Assembly (NCBI RefSeq): GCF_002454115.1
Contig: NZ_DKIH01000009.1
Location: 78,907-142,906 of the forward strand
Direction: 5' to 3'
Length of the DNA stretch: 64,000 bases
Origin: Sphingopyxis sp. UBA6723
GTDB taxonomy: Bacteria > Pseudomonadota > Alphaproteobacteria > Sphingomonadales > Sphingomonadaceae
In this document: piece after piece, positions 50,968 through 60,053 of the stretch
Layout: each line of letters starts with the position of its first letter
How positions within the stretch are numbered: position 1 is the stretch's first letter
The notes under the pieces: model-generated
Told to the model about the DNA's origin: nothing
The model's database searches: none
The model's input: only the letters and a program-made list of their open reading frames with translations
Position numbers and translations under genes: made by a program

Positions 50968-52661
50968 TTTGTTCGGGGAATGATCATGGTGAAACAGGTC
51001 CGGCTGGCGTCGGGTTCGAAAACGAGGTCGCCGCCCAGATCGCGCATGATGTCGCGCGAAATGACCAAACCGAGCCCGAGACCGTCCGGCTTCGTGGTGG
51101 CAAAGGGCTGAAATATCTGGGCGACCTCGTCGGCACCGATACCGGGGCCGCTATCGCTCACGCGCACGCGGATATCGTTTTCGTTGCGGATGACCTCGAT
51201 AGTAACCGCGCCAGCTTCGCCGACGGCGTCCAGTGCGTTCTGGAGCAGATTGACCAGCACCTGTTCCAGACGCACATGCTCGACGGCAACGGCTATATCG
51301 AGGTCATCCGCCGACGGCATCTGCAGCGCCACGTCCATCGACACGATCCGATCGCGGAGCAGAAGGAGTGCCCCATCGACGATCTCGCCGATCCGGACCA
51401 GGCGTCGGGGGCCGGGTTGGCGGCGGCTGAATCGCCGCAGCTCCCCCGTAATCAGGCCAAGCCGATCCGCGAGGCCGACAATCTCGCGGAAATTTGCCGA
51501 CGCCTCTTCGGCACGTCCGCGCGCAATGAGCTTCTCGCCGTTCTCTGCAAACACCCGCATAGCCGCAACGGGTTGCCCGATCTCGTGGCCGACTCCCGCT
51601 GAGATCTGACCCAGCGTCGCGAGGCGGTTTGCCTGAGACAGCTGGTCGCGCAGCGTGCGCGTGCGCTGAGCGACCATCTCCTCCTGCAAGGCCTGACGTC
51701 GCCGCCGCACGAAGGCCAAGGCGAACGCGAGCGCGATCGTGCTGGCCAGTGCCAGCGCCACGGCCAGCCGGCCGCTAGCGACTGCGGCTGCTGCGCGCGG
51801 CCCCGGGTCGACTAGCAGGTGCAGGATCCATCCATCGGGCGAGATCGGCTGCAAGGTGTCGAACAGCGGCGCTTCGATGGTCGCACGCTCACCCGCGCCG
51901 CGAGTCCGCATGATCGCCAGCGGCTCGAGTCGGGCCAAGCCGAAGCGTTGCTCGTCCTGCACGGCGTCGCGCGCGCGGGCGACGCCTTCTCCGGTCAGCC
52001 GGAACCGCCACCCTGCGTCTGTTGCCAAAAGCACAACGCCGGTCGCATCGGTGACGTAGACGCCGTCGGTTGTCTTGCGCCAGCTTGCCTCGAGTGCGTC
52101 GAATTCGATCTTGACGGCGACGACGCCTAACGGGCTGGTCGTCGAACCTGCCCTGTGCGCGATATACAGCCCTGGCTTGCGGCTGACTGTGCCAAGCGCA
52201 AACTCGGTCGAGGTTCCTGCGTCTAGAGCCTGCCAGAAATAACGGCGGAAGGCGTAGTTCGACCCGACAAAACTGGCTGGCTGTTTCCAGTTGCTTGCCG
52301 CAAGGGTGAGACCGTCCTTGTCCATAACATAAATGGCCGCGGCACCCGATTGGCGGGCCAGGTTCTCCAGCCGGGTATCGAGATGCCTGGTCTGGCTCGC
52401 ATCGCCCTCGAGCAGCTCGCGCACTTGCAAGTCTCCTGCCAGCGTGATCGGCAGCAGGCTGACCTTGTCGAGTTCGCTTCTGAGACCGGCGGCGAGAATC
52501 GCTGCATCATCGCGCGCAACCTCCTTCTCCTGGGCGAGGGCGCGCGCGTACATTACCCGGTCGACGGACAGAACTAATCCGACCAGTAGGACGATGGCGA
52601 CCACCGCTGGCAGAATCAGGCGACGGCGATCACGAACCATAATGTCTGTCCAGCCAGCCAT
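50964..52661 (-). CDS. DctB-like sensor histidine kinase
   Basis: About 565 residues from MAGWTDIMVRD; the start is uncertain by a few codons. Transmembrane helix LILPAVVAIVLLVGLVLSVDRV, a periplasmic double-PDC sensor of about 270 residues, a second helix LAVALALASTIALAFALAFV, then the kinase: H-box VGHEIGQPVAAM, N-box VLVNLLQNALDAVGEA and G-boxes DSGPGIGADE and GLGLGLVISRDI. The periplasmic PDC fold in DctB binds C4-dicarboxylates. It overlaps the response regulator gene by four bases and is divergent from dctA. Confidence 0.9.
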   Translation of the reverse strand: MAGWTDIMVRDRRRLILPAVVAIVLLVGLVLSVDRVMYARALAQEKEVARDDAAILAAGLRSELDKVSLLPITLAGDLQVRELLEGDASQTRHLDTRLENLARQSGAAAIYVMDKDGLTLAASNWKQPASFVGSNYAFRRYFWQALDAGTSTEFALGTVSRKPGLYIAHRAGSTTSPLGVVAVKIEFDALEASWRKTTDGVYVTDATGVVLLATDAGWRFRLTGEGVARARDAVQDEQRFGLARLEPLAIMRTRGAGERATIEAPLFDTLQPISPDGWILHLLVDPGPRAAAAVASGRLAVALALASTIALAFALAFVRRRRQALQEEMVAQRTRTLRDQLSQANRLATLGQISAGVGHEIGQPVAAMRVFAENGEKLIARGRAEEASANFREIVGLADRLGLITGELRRFSRRQPGPRRLVRIGEIVDGALLLLRDRIVSMDVALQMPSADDLDIAVAVEHVRLEQVLVNLLQNALDAVGEAGAVTIEVIRNENDIRVRVSDSGPGIGADEVAQIFQPFATTKPDGLGLGLVISRDIMRDLGGDLVFEPDASRTCFTMIIPRTK

Positions 52662-52669
52662 CTCGGCAT

Positions 52670-52719
52670 TGTGCGGTTTTCCGCATAATGTGCAACCTGA
52701 ATGTGCGGAAAGCCGCACG
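52670..52719. promoter_or_regulatory. Two DctD-type binding palindromes upstream of dctA
   Basis: TGTGCGG-TTTT-CCGCATA at 52670-52687 and TGTGCGG-AAAG-CCGCACG at 52702-52719; centres are 32 bases apart, three helical turns, so they lie on one face. The motif TGTGCGG-N4-CCGCACA is that reported for rhizobial DctD. No -24/-12 element (GG-N10-GC) is seen before dctA. A sigma-70-like pair TTGATT (52736) and CATAAT (52760), 18 bases apart, follows instead. Confidence 0.65.
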
Positions 52720-52850
52720 AATCTGACTGACTATTTTGATTAACGCATTGAATATAAATCATAATTGAATTTCGTCCTTCGGCGTTTCACGCCTTTCGAT
52801 CGCGATTTATAGTGCCCGTAAGGCAAAACTGCCGTGGGAGAGGATCAGCG

Positions 52851-54236
52851 ATGGGGTTGGCAGCGGCCACTGGCGACACGAGCGTGTCCGCTCGCAAATT
52901 GCCATTCTACCGGCATCTCTATGTCCAGGTGTTGAGCGCGATCGCGCTCGGAGCGCTGGTGGGACATCTGTTTCCAGCCTTCGGCGCCTCGCTGAAGCCG
53001 CTCGGCGATGGCTTCATCGCGCTGGTCAAGATGATCATCGCCCCGGTGATCTTCCTGACGGTTGCGACCGGCATCGCCGGAATGAAAGACATGACAGCGG
53101 TCGGCAGTGTCGCCGGCAAGGCGTTCGTCTATTTCCTGTTCTTCTCCACCCTCGCACTGGTCATCGGGCTGGTCGTCGCCAACGTGGTGCAGCCGGGTGC
53201 GGGCCTGAACATCGATCCCGCGTCGCTCGATACTGCGGCCGTTGCGGCATATGCGGAAACGGCCGAAAAACAGACCATTTCGGCCTTCCTGCTCGGCATG
53301 ATTCCCACAACGCTGTTCAGCGCGCTGACCAGCGGATCGATTCTCCAGGTGCTGCTGGTCGCGATCCTGACCGGTGTCGCAATCGCCACGACGCGACCGC
53401 ACAGCGACCTCGTGCTCGACGTGATGGGGTCCTTTAACAAGGTCATCTTCAAGCTCGTCCACATGCTGATGAAGTTCGCCCCGATCGGCGCATTCGGGGC
53501 GATAGCCTTCACCATCGGCGAATTCGGAATCGGTTCGCTGGCCAGCCTCGCTGCGCTGATCGCGACCTTCTACCTCACCTCGCTGCTGTTCGTGCTCGTG
53601 GTGCTCGGTCTCGTCGCAAGGCTGGCAGGCTTCACCATCATTGGTCTCATCAAATATCTGCGCGAAGAGCTTCTGCTCGTTCTCGGCACCTCCTCGTCCG
53701 AGGCCGCGCTGCCCAGCCTGATGGAGAAAATGGAGATTGCCGGCTGTCGCAAGACGGTGGTCGGACTGGTGGTGCCGACCGGCTATTCCTTCAACCTGGA
53801 TGGCACCAACATCTACATGACGCTGGCCGCACTGTTCATTGCGCAGGCGGTAGGCATCGATCTGTCTTTGGGCGAGCAATTGACCCTGGTTCTGGTCGCG
53901 ATGGTCAGCTCGAAAGGCGCGGCAGGCGTCACCGGGGCGGGCTTCGTCATCCTCGCGGCAACGCTGTCGGTCGTCCCCTCGGTTCCGGTCGCCGGGATGG
54001 CACTGATCCTGGGCATCGACCGGTTCATGAGCGAATGCCGCGCGCTCACCAATTTTATCGGCAATGCGGTGGCCACGATTGTGGTCGCAAAGTGGGAAAA
54101 TGCGCTCGACACGCAGCGCCTCGCCGCCGCGATGGCGGGCAGCCCGATGCCGCTTCCGGAACCCGACATCGAACATCACGAACGCACCGGGCCCTATAGC
54201 GAAGGCATGGCAGCCGCGATCGGAGAGACGCCATGA
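52851..54236 (+). CDS. dctA: C4-dicarboxylate/proton-sodium symporter
   Basis: 461 residues; GAGAGGAT site before ATG. DAACS family: substrate loop VLGTSSSEAALPSLMEKMEIAGC, VVPTGYSFNLDGTNIYM, and MVSSKGAAGVTGAGFVILAATLS, then IDRFMSECRALTNFIGNAVATIVVAKWE. All match DctA, which imports succinate, fumarate, malate and aspartate. It diverges from dctB/dctD-like genes and overlaps the esterase gene downstream by four bases. Confidence 0.94.
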   Translation: MGLAAATGDTSVSARKLPFYRHLYVQVLSAIALGALVGHLFPAFGASLKPLGDGFIALVKMIIAPVIFLTVATGIAGMKDMTAVGSVAGKAFVYFLFFSTLALVIGLVVANVVQPGAGLNIDPASLDTAAVAAYAETAEKQTISAFLLGMIPTTLFSALTSGSILQVLLVAILTGVAIATTRPHSDLVLDVMGSFNKVIFKLVHMLMKFAPIGAFGAIAFTIGEFGIGSLASLAALIATFYLTSLLFVLVVLGLVARLAGFTIIGLIKYLREELLLVLGTSSSEAALPSLMEKMEIAGCRKTVVGLVVPTGYSFNLDGTNIYMTLAALFIAQAVGIDLSLGEQLTLVLVAMVSSKGAAGVTGAGFVILAATLSVVPSVPVAGMALILGIDRFMSECRALTNFIGNAVATIVVAKWENALDTQRLAAAMAGSPMPLPEPDIEHHERTGPYSEGMAAAIGETP

Positions 54237-55180
54237 TTGCCCGTCGCACGCTGATCTCGGGCGCTGCTACGCTGCTCGCCGCATCGACCTTGCTGGGCAG
54301 CGCTGCGCTGAAGGCGCAGAATTTCGATGAAATCCCGCTGTGGCCGGGCAAGCCGCCGGGCAAAGGCGACGTTAGCGGACCGGAACTGATTGGGGACAAG
54401 GGCGCCGGCTTTGGCGCGGTGTCCAATGTCTCCAACCCGCGCCTGCGGGTCTATCGCCCCAGCCACCCCAATGGCCGGGCGGTGCTGGTGATCGGCGGGG
54501 GCGGATATTTTCGCATCCAGCTTTGGAAGGAAAGCACACCGGCGGCGCAATGGCTGCAGCGCAACGGCTACACGGTCTTCGAGCTGATCCATCGCCTTCC
54601 GGGCGATGGCTGGGAAGCCGCCGCCGCGTTCATGGATGCGCAGCGCGCGATGAAGATCATTCGCCATCGTGCCGACGAATTCGGCATCCGCCCCGACCGC
54701 ATCGGCATATTGGGGTTCTCGGCTGGCGGGCATCTGGCTGGCTATACCGCGCTGAAACCGGACCAGGCGTTCTACACGGGAAACGACAGGTTCGAAACAG
54801 CGTCCGCGCGACCCGACTTTGCCGTGTTGCTGTTCCCGGTGGTCACGCTGCGCAAGCCCTACGACAAGACCCGCACCAGGCGCGAAATCGTCGGTCGCGA
54901 ACCGAGCCTCGCCGCACAGGAACTGTGGTCGCTCGATACGCATGCGTCCAAGGACGCGCCGCCGATGATCCTATTCTCCTCGGCCGACGACCAGACGACG
55001 CCCCCCGGCCACAACATCGCATTGTTCGAGGCGCTCAACCGGGTGGGCGCGCGTGTCGAGATGCACATCTTTTCAGCCGGAGGCCACGGATGGGGCCTCG
55101 GCACGCCTGACCAGACCCTGAGCCAATGGCCGACGCTGTTCACCGCCTGGCTCGATACGCAAATTGTCCAGAACAAATGA
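54233..55180 (+). CDS. Exported alpha/beta-hydrolase (BD-FAE/acetyl-esterase-like)
   Basis: 315 residues. Tat-like or Sec signal (ARRTLISGAATLLAASTLLGSAALKAQ). Catalytic Ser in ILGFSAGGHLAGY; Asp in FSSADDQTTPPGHN; His in FSAGGHGWGLG; oxyanion glycine run VLVIGGGGYFRIQLW. Members remove acyl groups from sugars or small esters. ATGA overlap with dctA; 17 bases before the TonB receptor. An extracytoplasmic hydrolase in a dctA operon suggests liberation of an organic acid or amino acid that DctA then imports (inference). Confidence 0.88.
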   Translation: MIARRTLISGAATLLAASTLLGSAALKAQNFDEIPLWPGKPPGKGDVSGPELIGDKGAGFGAVSNVSNPRLRVYRPSHPNGRAVLVIGGGGYFRIQLWKESTPAAQWLQRNGYTVFELIHRLPGDGWEAAAAFMDAQRAMKIIRHRADEFGIRPDRIGILGFSAGGHLAGYTALKPDQAFYTGNDRFETASARPDFAVLLFPVVTLRKPYDKTRTRREIVGREPSLAAQELWSLDTHASKDAPPMILFSSADDQTTPPGHNIALFEALNRVGARVEMHIFSAGGHGWGLGTPDQTLSQWPTLFTAWLDTQIVQNK

Positions 55181-55197
55181 TCGGGAGGATCACCAAC

Positions 55198-58100
55198 ATG
55201 CGCATCACCGCAACCATTGTCAGACTGGCGCTTCTAGGCGGCACGAGCCTGCTCGCTACCTCTATCGCCTCGGCTCAGGACCAGGCGGCGACCGGGTCGC
55301 AGCCGGGTGCCGCGGACGTGACCGCTTCAGCCCCTGTCGCAGAGCCGGAGATTGTCGTGACCGGCACGCAAATCCAGGGCGCGCAGATCAACGACGTGTT
55401 GCCCGTGACCGTGATCGACGAACAGTCGATCGAGAACAGCGGCGCATCGTCGGGCGACGAGATGTTCCGCGCCATCCCGCAGGCAGGGACGGTCGCCTTC
55501 AACGAGCAGAACGCGACGACCCAGAACAATGTGCGCGGCGATGTCGGCTCGATCAACCTGCGCGATCTGGGCACCGGCAACACGCTCTTGCTGATCAATG
55601 GCCGCCGCATGAACCTGCACCCCGGCTTCCAGACCGAACTGCTTGTGCCGGTCGTCTCGCCCGACACCAATGAGATCGCGCCCGGGAGCGTCAGGCGGAT
55701 CGAGGTCCTGCGCGATGGCGCATCGGCCCTTTATGGTGCCGATGCCGTGGCGGGCGTGGTCAATACGGTCCTCAGGGGCGGCATGAAGGGCGGCTTCATC
55801 GAAGGCGACTACCGCATGTCCGATGGGACGAGCCTGTACAGCTATACGTTGACCGGTGGCTACGGGTTCGACTTTGGTGGCGGCCGCGGCAATGTTACCG
55901 TGTACGGCAGCTACTTCCACGAAAACGGCCTTCCCGTCACTGGGCGGGATTACGCGCGGGACGACAACCGCCTGCCATTGGTCGAAGGGACCGATTTCGA
56001 GGGCGATGCTTCGTTCAACAACCGCAATACATTCGGCCCGTTCGGGCAGTTCGATATCCAGGCGCCTTCCAACCGCACGCCGATCGCCGACGACGACTTC
56101 TACCTTCAACCGAGCACCTTCGCCGGTTGTCGCCTCCAGTTCGGCGGCGGCATCTGCGCCCGCAACGGCGAAACGCCGGTCGCTGCCGTTCGTTACAACA
56201 CGATATTCGGCAACAGCCTGATCAGCAAAAAAGATCGCTATAATGCGTTAGCGTTGCTCAGCTACGAGTTGACCGACGATATCGAGGCCTATTTCGAGGG
56301 CAGCTATTACCGGTCGGAAAGCGTGCGGAACTTCGACCCGTCGGCAATCCTCAGCGCCGTCCCTGTCGGCATCTCGCGCAACGCCTATTACAATCCATTC
56401 GGCCCCACCACGCGAAACGGACAACCAAACCCGCAGCGTTTGCCGGGCACCACGATTGCGGCCGAAGGCGCCGACCTGATCATGGAACGGTATCGCTTCG
56501 TCGATGTCGGCAACCGGATCATCGATGTCGAGAAGGAAAGTTACCGGCTCGTCGCCGGATTGCGCGGCAATTTCGGCGCGTGGGACTTCGATACCGGCTT
56601 CGTCTATTCCGAGGCCGATACGATCGACCTGGAGCGCAACCGGGTTTCGCTCACCGCCATGCAGCGCCAGATCAACCTGACCACCCCCGACGCCTATAAC
56701 CCGTTCAACGGCGGTTGCCTTGACGATCCTGGCCTCGGCGATTGCACGCCCAATCCGGCCGCATCGATCGAGCCGTTCCGGATCGACGTGTTCCGCAAGG
56801 GCGGCACCAGTCTGGCGCTCGCCGACTTCAAGATCAGCCGCGACGATCTGTTCACCCTTCCGGGCGGCAATGTCGGCATTGCCGCCGGCGTGGAGTGGCG
56901 GCGTGAGACCTTCTACGACGACCGTGATCCGCGGCTCGACGGGACCATCACCTTCACGGACAGCGTCACCGGCGTGTTCAACGGCAGCGATGTCGCCGGC
57001 ACCAGCGAATCTCCGGATTCTGACGGCGTCCGCAACGTCTATTCGGCGTTTACCGAGCTGTTCGTTCCCCTGGTCAGCCCTGAAATGGACATTCCGCTGG
57101 TCGAGGCGTTCAACGTCCAGCTTGCGGGCCGGATCGAGCGCTTCGCCGACATCAGCGCAACCGCCAAGGTGCCGCGGATCGCGGCATCGTGGACGACAAT
57201 CCCGGGCGTCACGTTCCGCGGCGCCTGGTCGCAGGGTTTCCGCGCCCCGAACCTCGTGCAGGTGAACGACGACGGCACCACGCGGTCGAACACGCGCGAC
57301 GACTTCGTAGTCTGTCAGGCGCAGGTCGAGAAGGGCATCATCGCCAGCCTCGCCGCCTGCCCCGGCGCGGGCGTGATCAGCTTCCGCTCGGGCGCCCGCA
57401 ACCTGCGGCCGGAAGACAGCGAAAGCATCAATCTTGGCATCGTGCTAGAGCCTGGGTTCATCCCCGGCCTGACGGTCACGGCAGACTATTGGCGGGTCAA
57501 GCAGACCGGCCTCGTCGGCACGTTCGGCGATGACAACGCCATTGCGCTCGACCTGCTGCGCCGTTTGGCAGGGAGCACCAACCCCAACGTGATCCGCCAA
57601 GCGCCGACAGCAGACGACATTGCCCTGTTCGCCGGAACCGGCCTGGCCCCGGCGGGCAGGATCGAACGTGTGATCGACCCCTATGTCAACCTGGACAGCC
57701 GTGTGTCGAAGGGTTGGGACTTCGGGCTTGTCTATCGCGTGCCCGACTTTGGGGCCGGTGACTTCCGGATCCGGCTCAACGCCGCACGGCTCGACAGCTT
57801 CGTGCAGAGCGCAGGCGCCGATGGACAGGAAATCGTCGATGCAATCGCGGCCGGTACGCTGCCGCTCGACGTCACCGTCGGTGGGCTTGGCGAACTTCTT
57901 GAGGTGGACGGTCGGCCCAAATGGCGCGCCAGTGGCTCGATCAACTGGGAAAAAGGTCCGGTCGCTGTGGGCCTGTTCGGCAGCTATGTCGGCAAGTTCT
58001 ACGACACGAGTGTCGTTCGCGATGTCCTTATTGTATCGGATGATCCCAACGCCAACTTCTTCCCCGTCGATGACGTCTTCACGATGAACGTATCGGTCGC

Positions 58101-58269
58101 CTATACGATCAACAACGACACTCCGCTCGACGGAACGCGGCTGCGGTTCGCGATCAACAACCTGTTCGATACCGACCCGCCGCTCGCCGACGAGACCTAT
58201 GGCTTCTACAGCGATCTGCATAGTCCGCGCGGTCGCCAGTTCGCCATTGAAATCAGGAAGAAGTTCTGA
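55198..58269 (+). CDS. TonB-dependent outer-membrane receptor (dctA operon)
   Basis: 1023 residues; GGGAGGAT ribosome site. Signal peptide MRITATIVRLALLGGTSLL... to ASAQ, TonB box PEIVVTGTQIQ, plug with NTLLLINGRRMNLHPG and IEVLRDGASALYGADAVAGVVNTVL, large barrel ending EIRKKF. The class is that of the large Oar/CirA-like receptors often found beside peptidases in sphingomonads. Co-transcribed with dctA, the esterase and the M14 peptidase. Confidence 0.93.
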   Translation: MRITATIVRLALLGGTSLLATSIASAQDQAATGSQPGAADVTASAPVAEPEIVVTGTQIQGAQINDVLPVTVIDEQSIENSGASSGDEMFRAIPQAGTVAFNEQNATTQNNVRGDVGSINLRDLGTGNTLLLINGRRMNLHPGFQTELLVPVVSPDTNEIAPGSVRRIEVLRDGASALYGADAVAGVVNTVLRGGMKGGFIEGDYRMSDGTSLYSYTLTGGYGFDFGGGRGNVTVYGSYFHENGLPVTGRDYARDDNRLPLVEGTDFEGDASFNNRNTFGPFGQFDIQAPSNRTPIADDDFYLQPSTFAGCRLQFGGGICARNGETPVAAVRYNTIFGNSLISKKDRYNALALLSYELTDDIEAYFEGSYYRSESVRNFDPSAILSAVPVGISRNAYYNPFGPTTRNGQPNPQRLPGTTIAAEGADLIMERYRFVDVGNRIIDVEKESYRLVAGLRGNFGAWDFDTGFVYSEADTIDLERNRVSLTAMQRQINLTTPDAYNPFNGGCLDDPGLGDCTPNPAASIEPFRIDVFRKGGTSLALADFKISRDDLFTLPGGNVGIAAGVEWRRETFYDDRDPRLDGTITFTDSVTGVFNGSDVAGTSESPDSDGVRNVYSAFTELFVPLVSPEMDIPLVEAFNVQLAGRIERFADISATAKVPRIAASWTTIPGVTFRGAWSQGFRAPNLVQVNDDGTTRSNTRDDFVVCQAQVEKGIIASLAACPGAGVISFRSGARNLRPEDSESINLGIVLEPGFIPGLTVTADYWRVKQTGLVGTFGDDNAIALDLLRRLAGSTNPNVIRQAPTADDIALFAGTGLAPAGRIERVIDPYVNLDSRVSKGWDFGLVYRVPDFGAGDFRIRLNAARLDSFVQSAGADGQEIVDAIAAGTLPLDVTVGGLGELLEVDGRPKWRASGSINWEKGPVAVGLFGSYVGKFYDTSVVRDVLIVSDDPNANFFPVDDVFTMNVSVAYTINNDTPLDGTRLRFAINNLFDTDPPLADETYGFYSDLHSPRGRQFAIEIRKKF

Positions 58270-58279
58270 CGCTGTGAGA

Positions 58280-59455
58280 ATGCATCGGGTCCGGTTGTCG
58301 TGTGGGGGGGCGCTCCTTGCGCTCGGAGCGTGCGCGCAGTTACCTCCCCTCGACACCGGGACCGGGGCCGCTTTGTCGGGCTGCTCCACCGAAACCGCGA
58401 GCATCAGTTTCGATTTCGAAGGGGCACCGCCCTCGCACTGCACGATCGAGGGCGAACGCGAGTTCTCGGTGCTGGTGTCGCCCGAGCACGCCCCGCCGAT
58501 CAATCCCAGCCCGTGGTACGCATTTCGCTACCAGGCGAATGGATCCGAGAATGTTGTCGTCCATCTTCGCTATCTTGCGGCGAAGCATCGCTACCGCCCC
58601 AAATGGCAAAGCGCGATCCATATGAAGGTGCTGGACGCTTCGCTGCACGACGACGGCAGGACCGCGACCCTTTCCCTGCCACCGGGTGAGGCTGTCGTCA
58701 GCGGTCAGGAACTGATCGGGACAAAGGAATATGCTTCGCTGATGGCGCGGCTTGATCGCAGTGCCGCAGTGACACGAGAAACGCTGGGCCGTTCCCACGG
58801 CGGGCGGCCCATCGAAGCGCTCCGGATCGGCGAGCCGACGGCGCCGAAGCTGGTGATCCTGCTCGGGCGGCAGCATCCGCCCGAAGTCAGCGGTGCGATC
58901 GCGATGGAACATTTCCTCGAAACGCTGGTCGCGCTTGCCGACGCCGGAAAATTCGACGCGCAGGATATGCAGGTTCTTGCCGTTCCGTTGCTCAATCCCG
59001 ATGGCGTCGCACGCGGACATTGGCGAGCCAATCTGGGCGGCGAGGATATCAATCGCGACTGGGGATCCTTTGCCCAGCCCGAGACCCGCTCCGTCGCACA
59101 GTGGCTCGATCGGTTGCCAAGCCAAATTCGACCTGTCGTGATGGTCGATTTCCACTCCACCTCGCGCAACCTGTTCTACGTGCAAGGCGACGAAGCGAGC
59201 GCGGATCAGGAGCGGTTCATGGCGCGCTGGCTTGGCGGCAAGGAACATCTGATCGCCGGTTACCCGTTTGCCATCGAGCGTCGTAACGCCAACCCGGGCA
59301 CCGGAACCGCAAAGAACTGGTTCCACGCCACCCATGGCATTCCAGCCTATACCTACGAAGTTGGCGACGAGACGGATCGTCAAGCAATCGCGCAGGCTGC
59401 CCGCGAGCTTGCAACAAGCTTGGTGGAAGTGCTGCCGCGTTCGGGATTACCCTAA
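58280..59455 (+). CDS. M14 zinc carboxypeptidase-like lipoprotein
   Basis: 391 residues. Lipobox LGAC at residues 15-18, so membrane anchored. An N-terminal beta domain of about 140 residues precedes the peptidase, as in cytosolic carboxypeptidase-like M14 proteins. Zinc ligands His and Glu in LLGRQHPPEVSG and His in MVDFHSTS; substrate-binding NPDG and INRDWG; catalytic Glu in YTYEVGDETD. It cleaves C-terminal residues from peptides outside the cytoplasm. It starts ten bases after the TonB receptor stop. Last gene of the island. Confidence 0.9.
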   Translation: MHRVRLSCGGALLALGACAQLPPLDTGTGAALSGCSTETASISFDFEGAPPSHCTIEGEREFSVLVSPEHAPPINPSPWYAFRYQANGSENVVVHLRYLAAKHRYRPKWQSAIHMKVLDASLHDDGRTATLSLPPGEAVVSGQELIGTKEYASLMARLDRSAAVTRETLGRSHGGRPIEALRIGEPTAPKLVILLGRQHPPEVSGAIAMEHFLETLVALADAGKFDAQDMQVLAVPLLNPDGVARGHWRANLGGEDINRDWGSFAQPETRSVAQWLDRLPSQIRPVVMVDFHSTSRNLFYVQGDEASADQERFMARWLGGKEHLIAGYPFAIERRNANPGTGTAKNWFHATHGIPAYTYEVGDETDRQAIAQAARELATSLVEVLPRSGLP

Positions 59456-59878
59456 GGTCACCTGAAAAACCGCAACTGGGGTAACAAGTTGCCGGCATCG
59501 CAAAGCTGAACGAACAGCCGCTTTCGGGACATCTATACGGGAGCCGGGACGGCAGCGTTGAGGCGCAAAGCCGCCTTTCGCGCCTTCAAGTTACCGCTGA
59601 GGACTCGAACCTGCGCCGCGGATTTGGACGGTGCCCGACAACCGCTCTCGCTAAGCCATTCTAAATTTAACGATTCGAATTCAGGACATTGGGGGAATTG
59701 TTGGTAAGCGTCGACAGACTTCGGCCGGATGCGAACAATCGTACCAACAAATTGCTCGAACTGGGCTCAATCTGAAAGTTCTGCGTGAGACCCTCTGCGA
59801 CGATTTGGGATCGCTTAATCCAACGCCTTAAAGCCAATTTTTCGCTGCTTTAAGGTGGGACGTCATGGGACGTTCTGG
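59456..59878. other. Non-coding stretch at right end of island
   Basis: About 420 bases without a supported gene. Read on the minus strand, 59662-59591 contains a tRNA-like T-arm word (GGTTCGAGTCC), but no acceptor pairing, so at most a degenerate tRNA remnant. A short inverted AAGGCGG/TTAAAG-rich stretch follows. No integrase reading frame was seen next to the tRNA. Confidence 0.5.
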
Positions 59879-59901
59879 GCCGGCCTGGCAGGGGCAGTAG
59901 G
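59879..59901. repeat. Right direct repeat covering the tRNA-Trp 3' end (candidate att site)
   Basis: 23 bases identical to 26874-26896 in direct orientation: 16 bases of the tRNA 3' end including CCA, and 7 bases beyond it. Confidence 0.75.
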
Positions 59902-59961
59902 ACTCGAACCTACGACCCTCGGTTTTGGAGACCGATGCTCTACCAACTGAGCTATACCCCT
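59886..59961 (-). tRNA. tRNA-Trp (anticodon CCA)
   Basis: 76 bases including an encoded CCA. Acceptor stem AGGGGTA pairs with TGCCCCT, D-arm AGCTCAGTTGGTAGAGC, anticodon stem CGGT/ACCG with loop CTCCAAA (CCA at 59926-59928), T-arm GTAGG-TTCGAGT-CCTAC, discriminator G. Its 3' end is repeated 33 kb away. Confidence 0.97.
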
Positions 59962-60053
59962 AGGCCGGAGTGCGCCACTAGCCGGATTGCCAGACGGGAG
60001 CAAGGGGGATCACGGCTTGCGCGTGCGGACCCGCCTGATATGCGCATTTTTGC

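Noticed and set aside
52741..52850. Sigma-54 (-24/-12) promoter for dctA
   Set aside because: GG...GC pairs exist, but with spacers of 7 or 8 instead of 10 bases; no acceptable TGGCAC-N5-TTGC match was found.
52845..54179. 444-codon minus-strand frame opposite dctA
   Set aside because: Very rich in Asp, Glu, His, Arg and Gln, as expected from reverse reading of hydrophobic transmembrane codons; dctA is certain.
26897..59878. Integrase, transposase or conjugation genes in the island
   Set aside because: Every sizeable frame in the block is assigned to metabolism, transport or regulation; none resembles a recombinase, so mobility rests only on the repeats.
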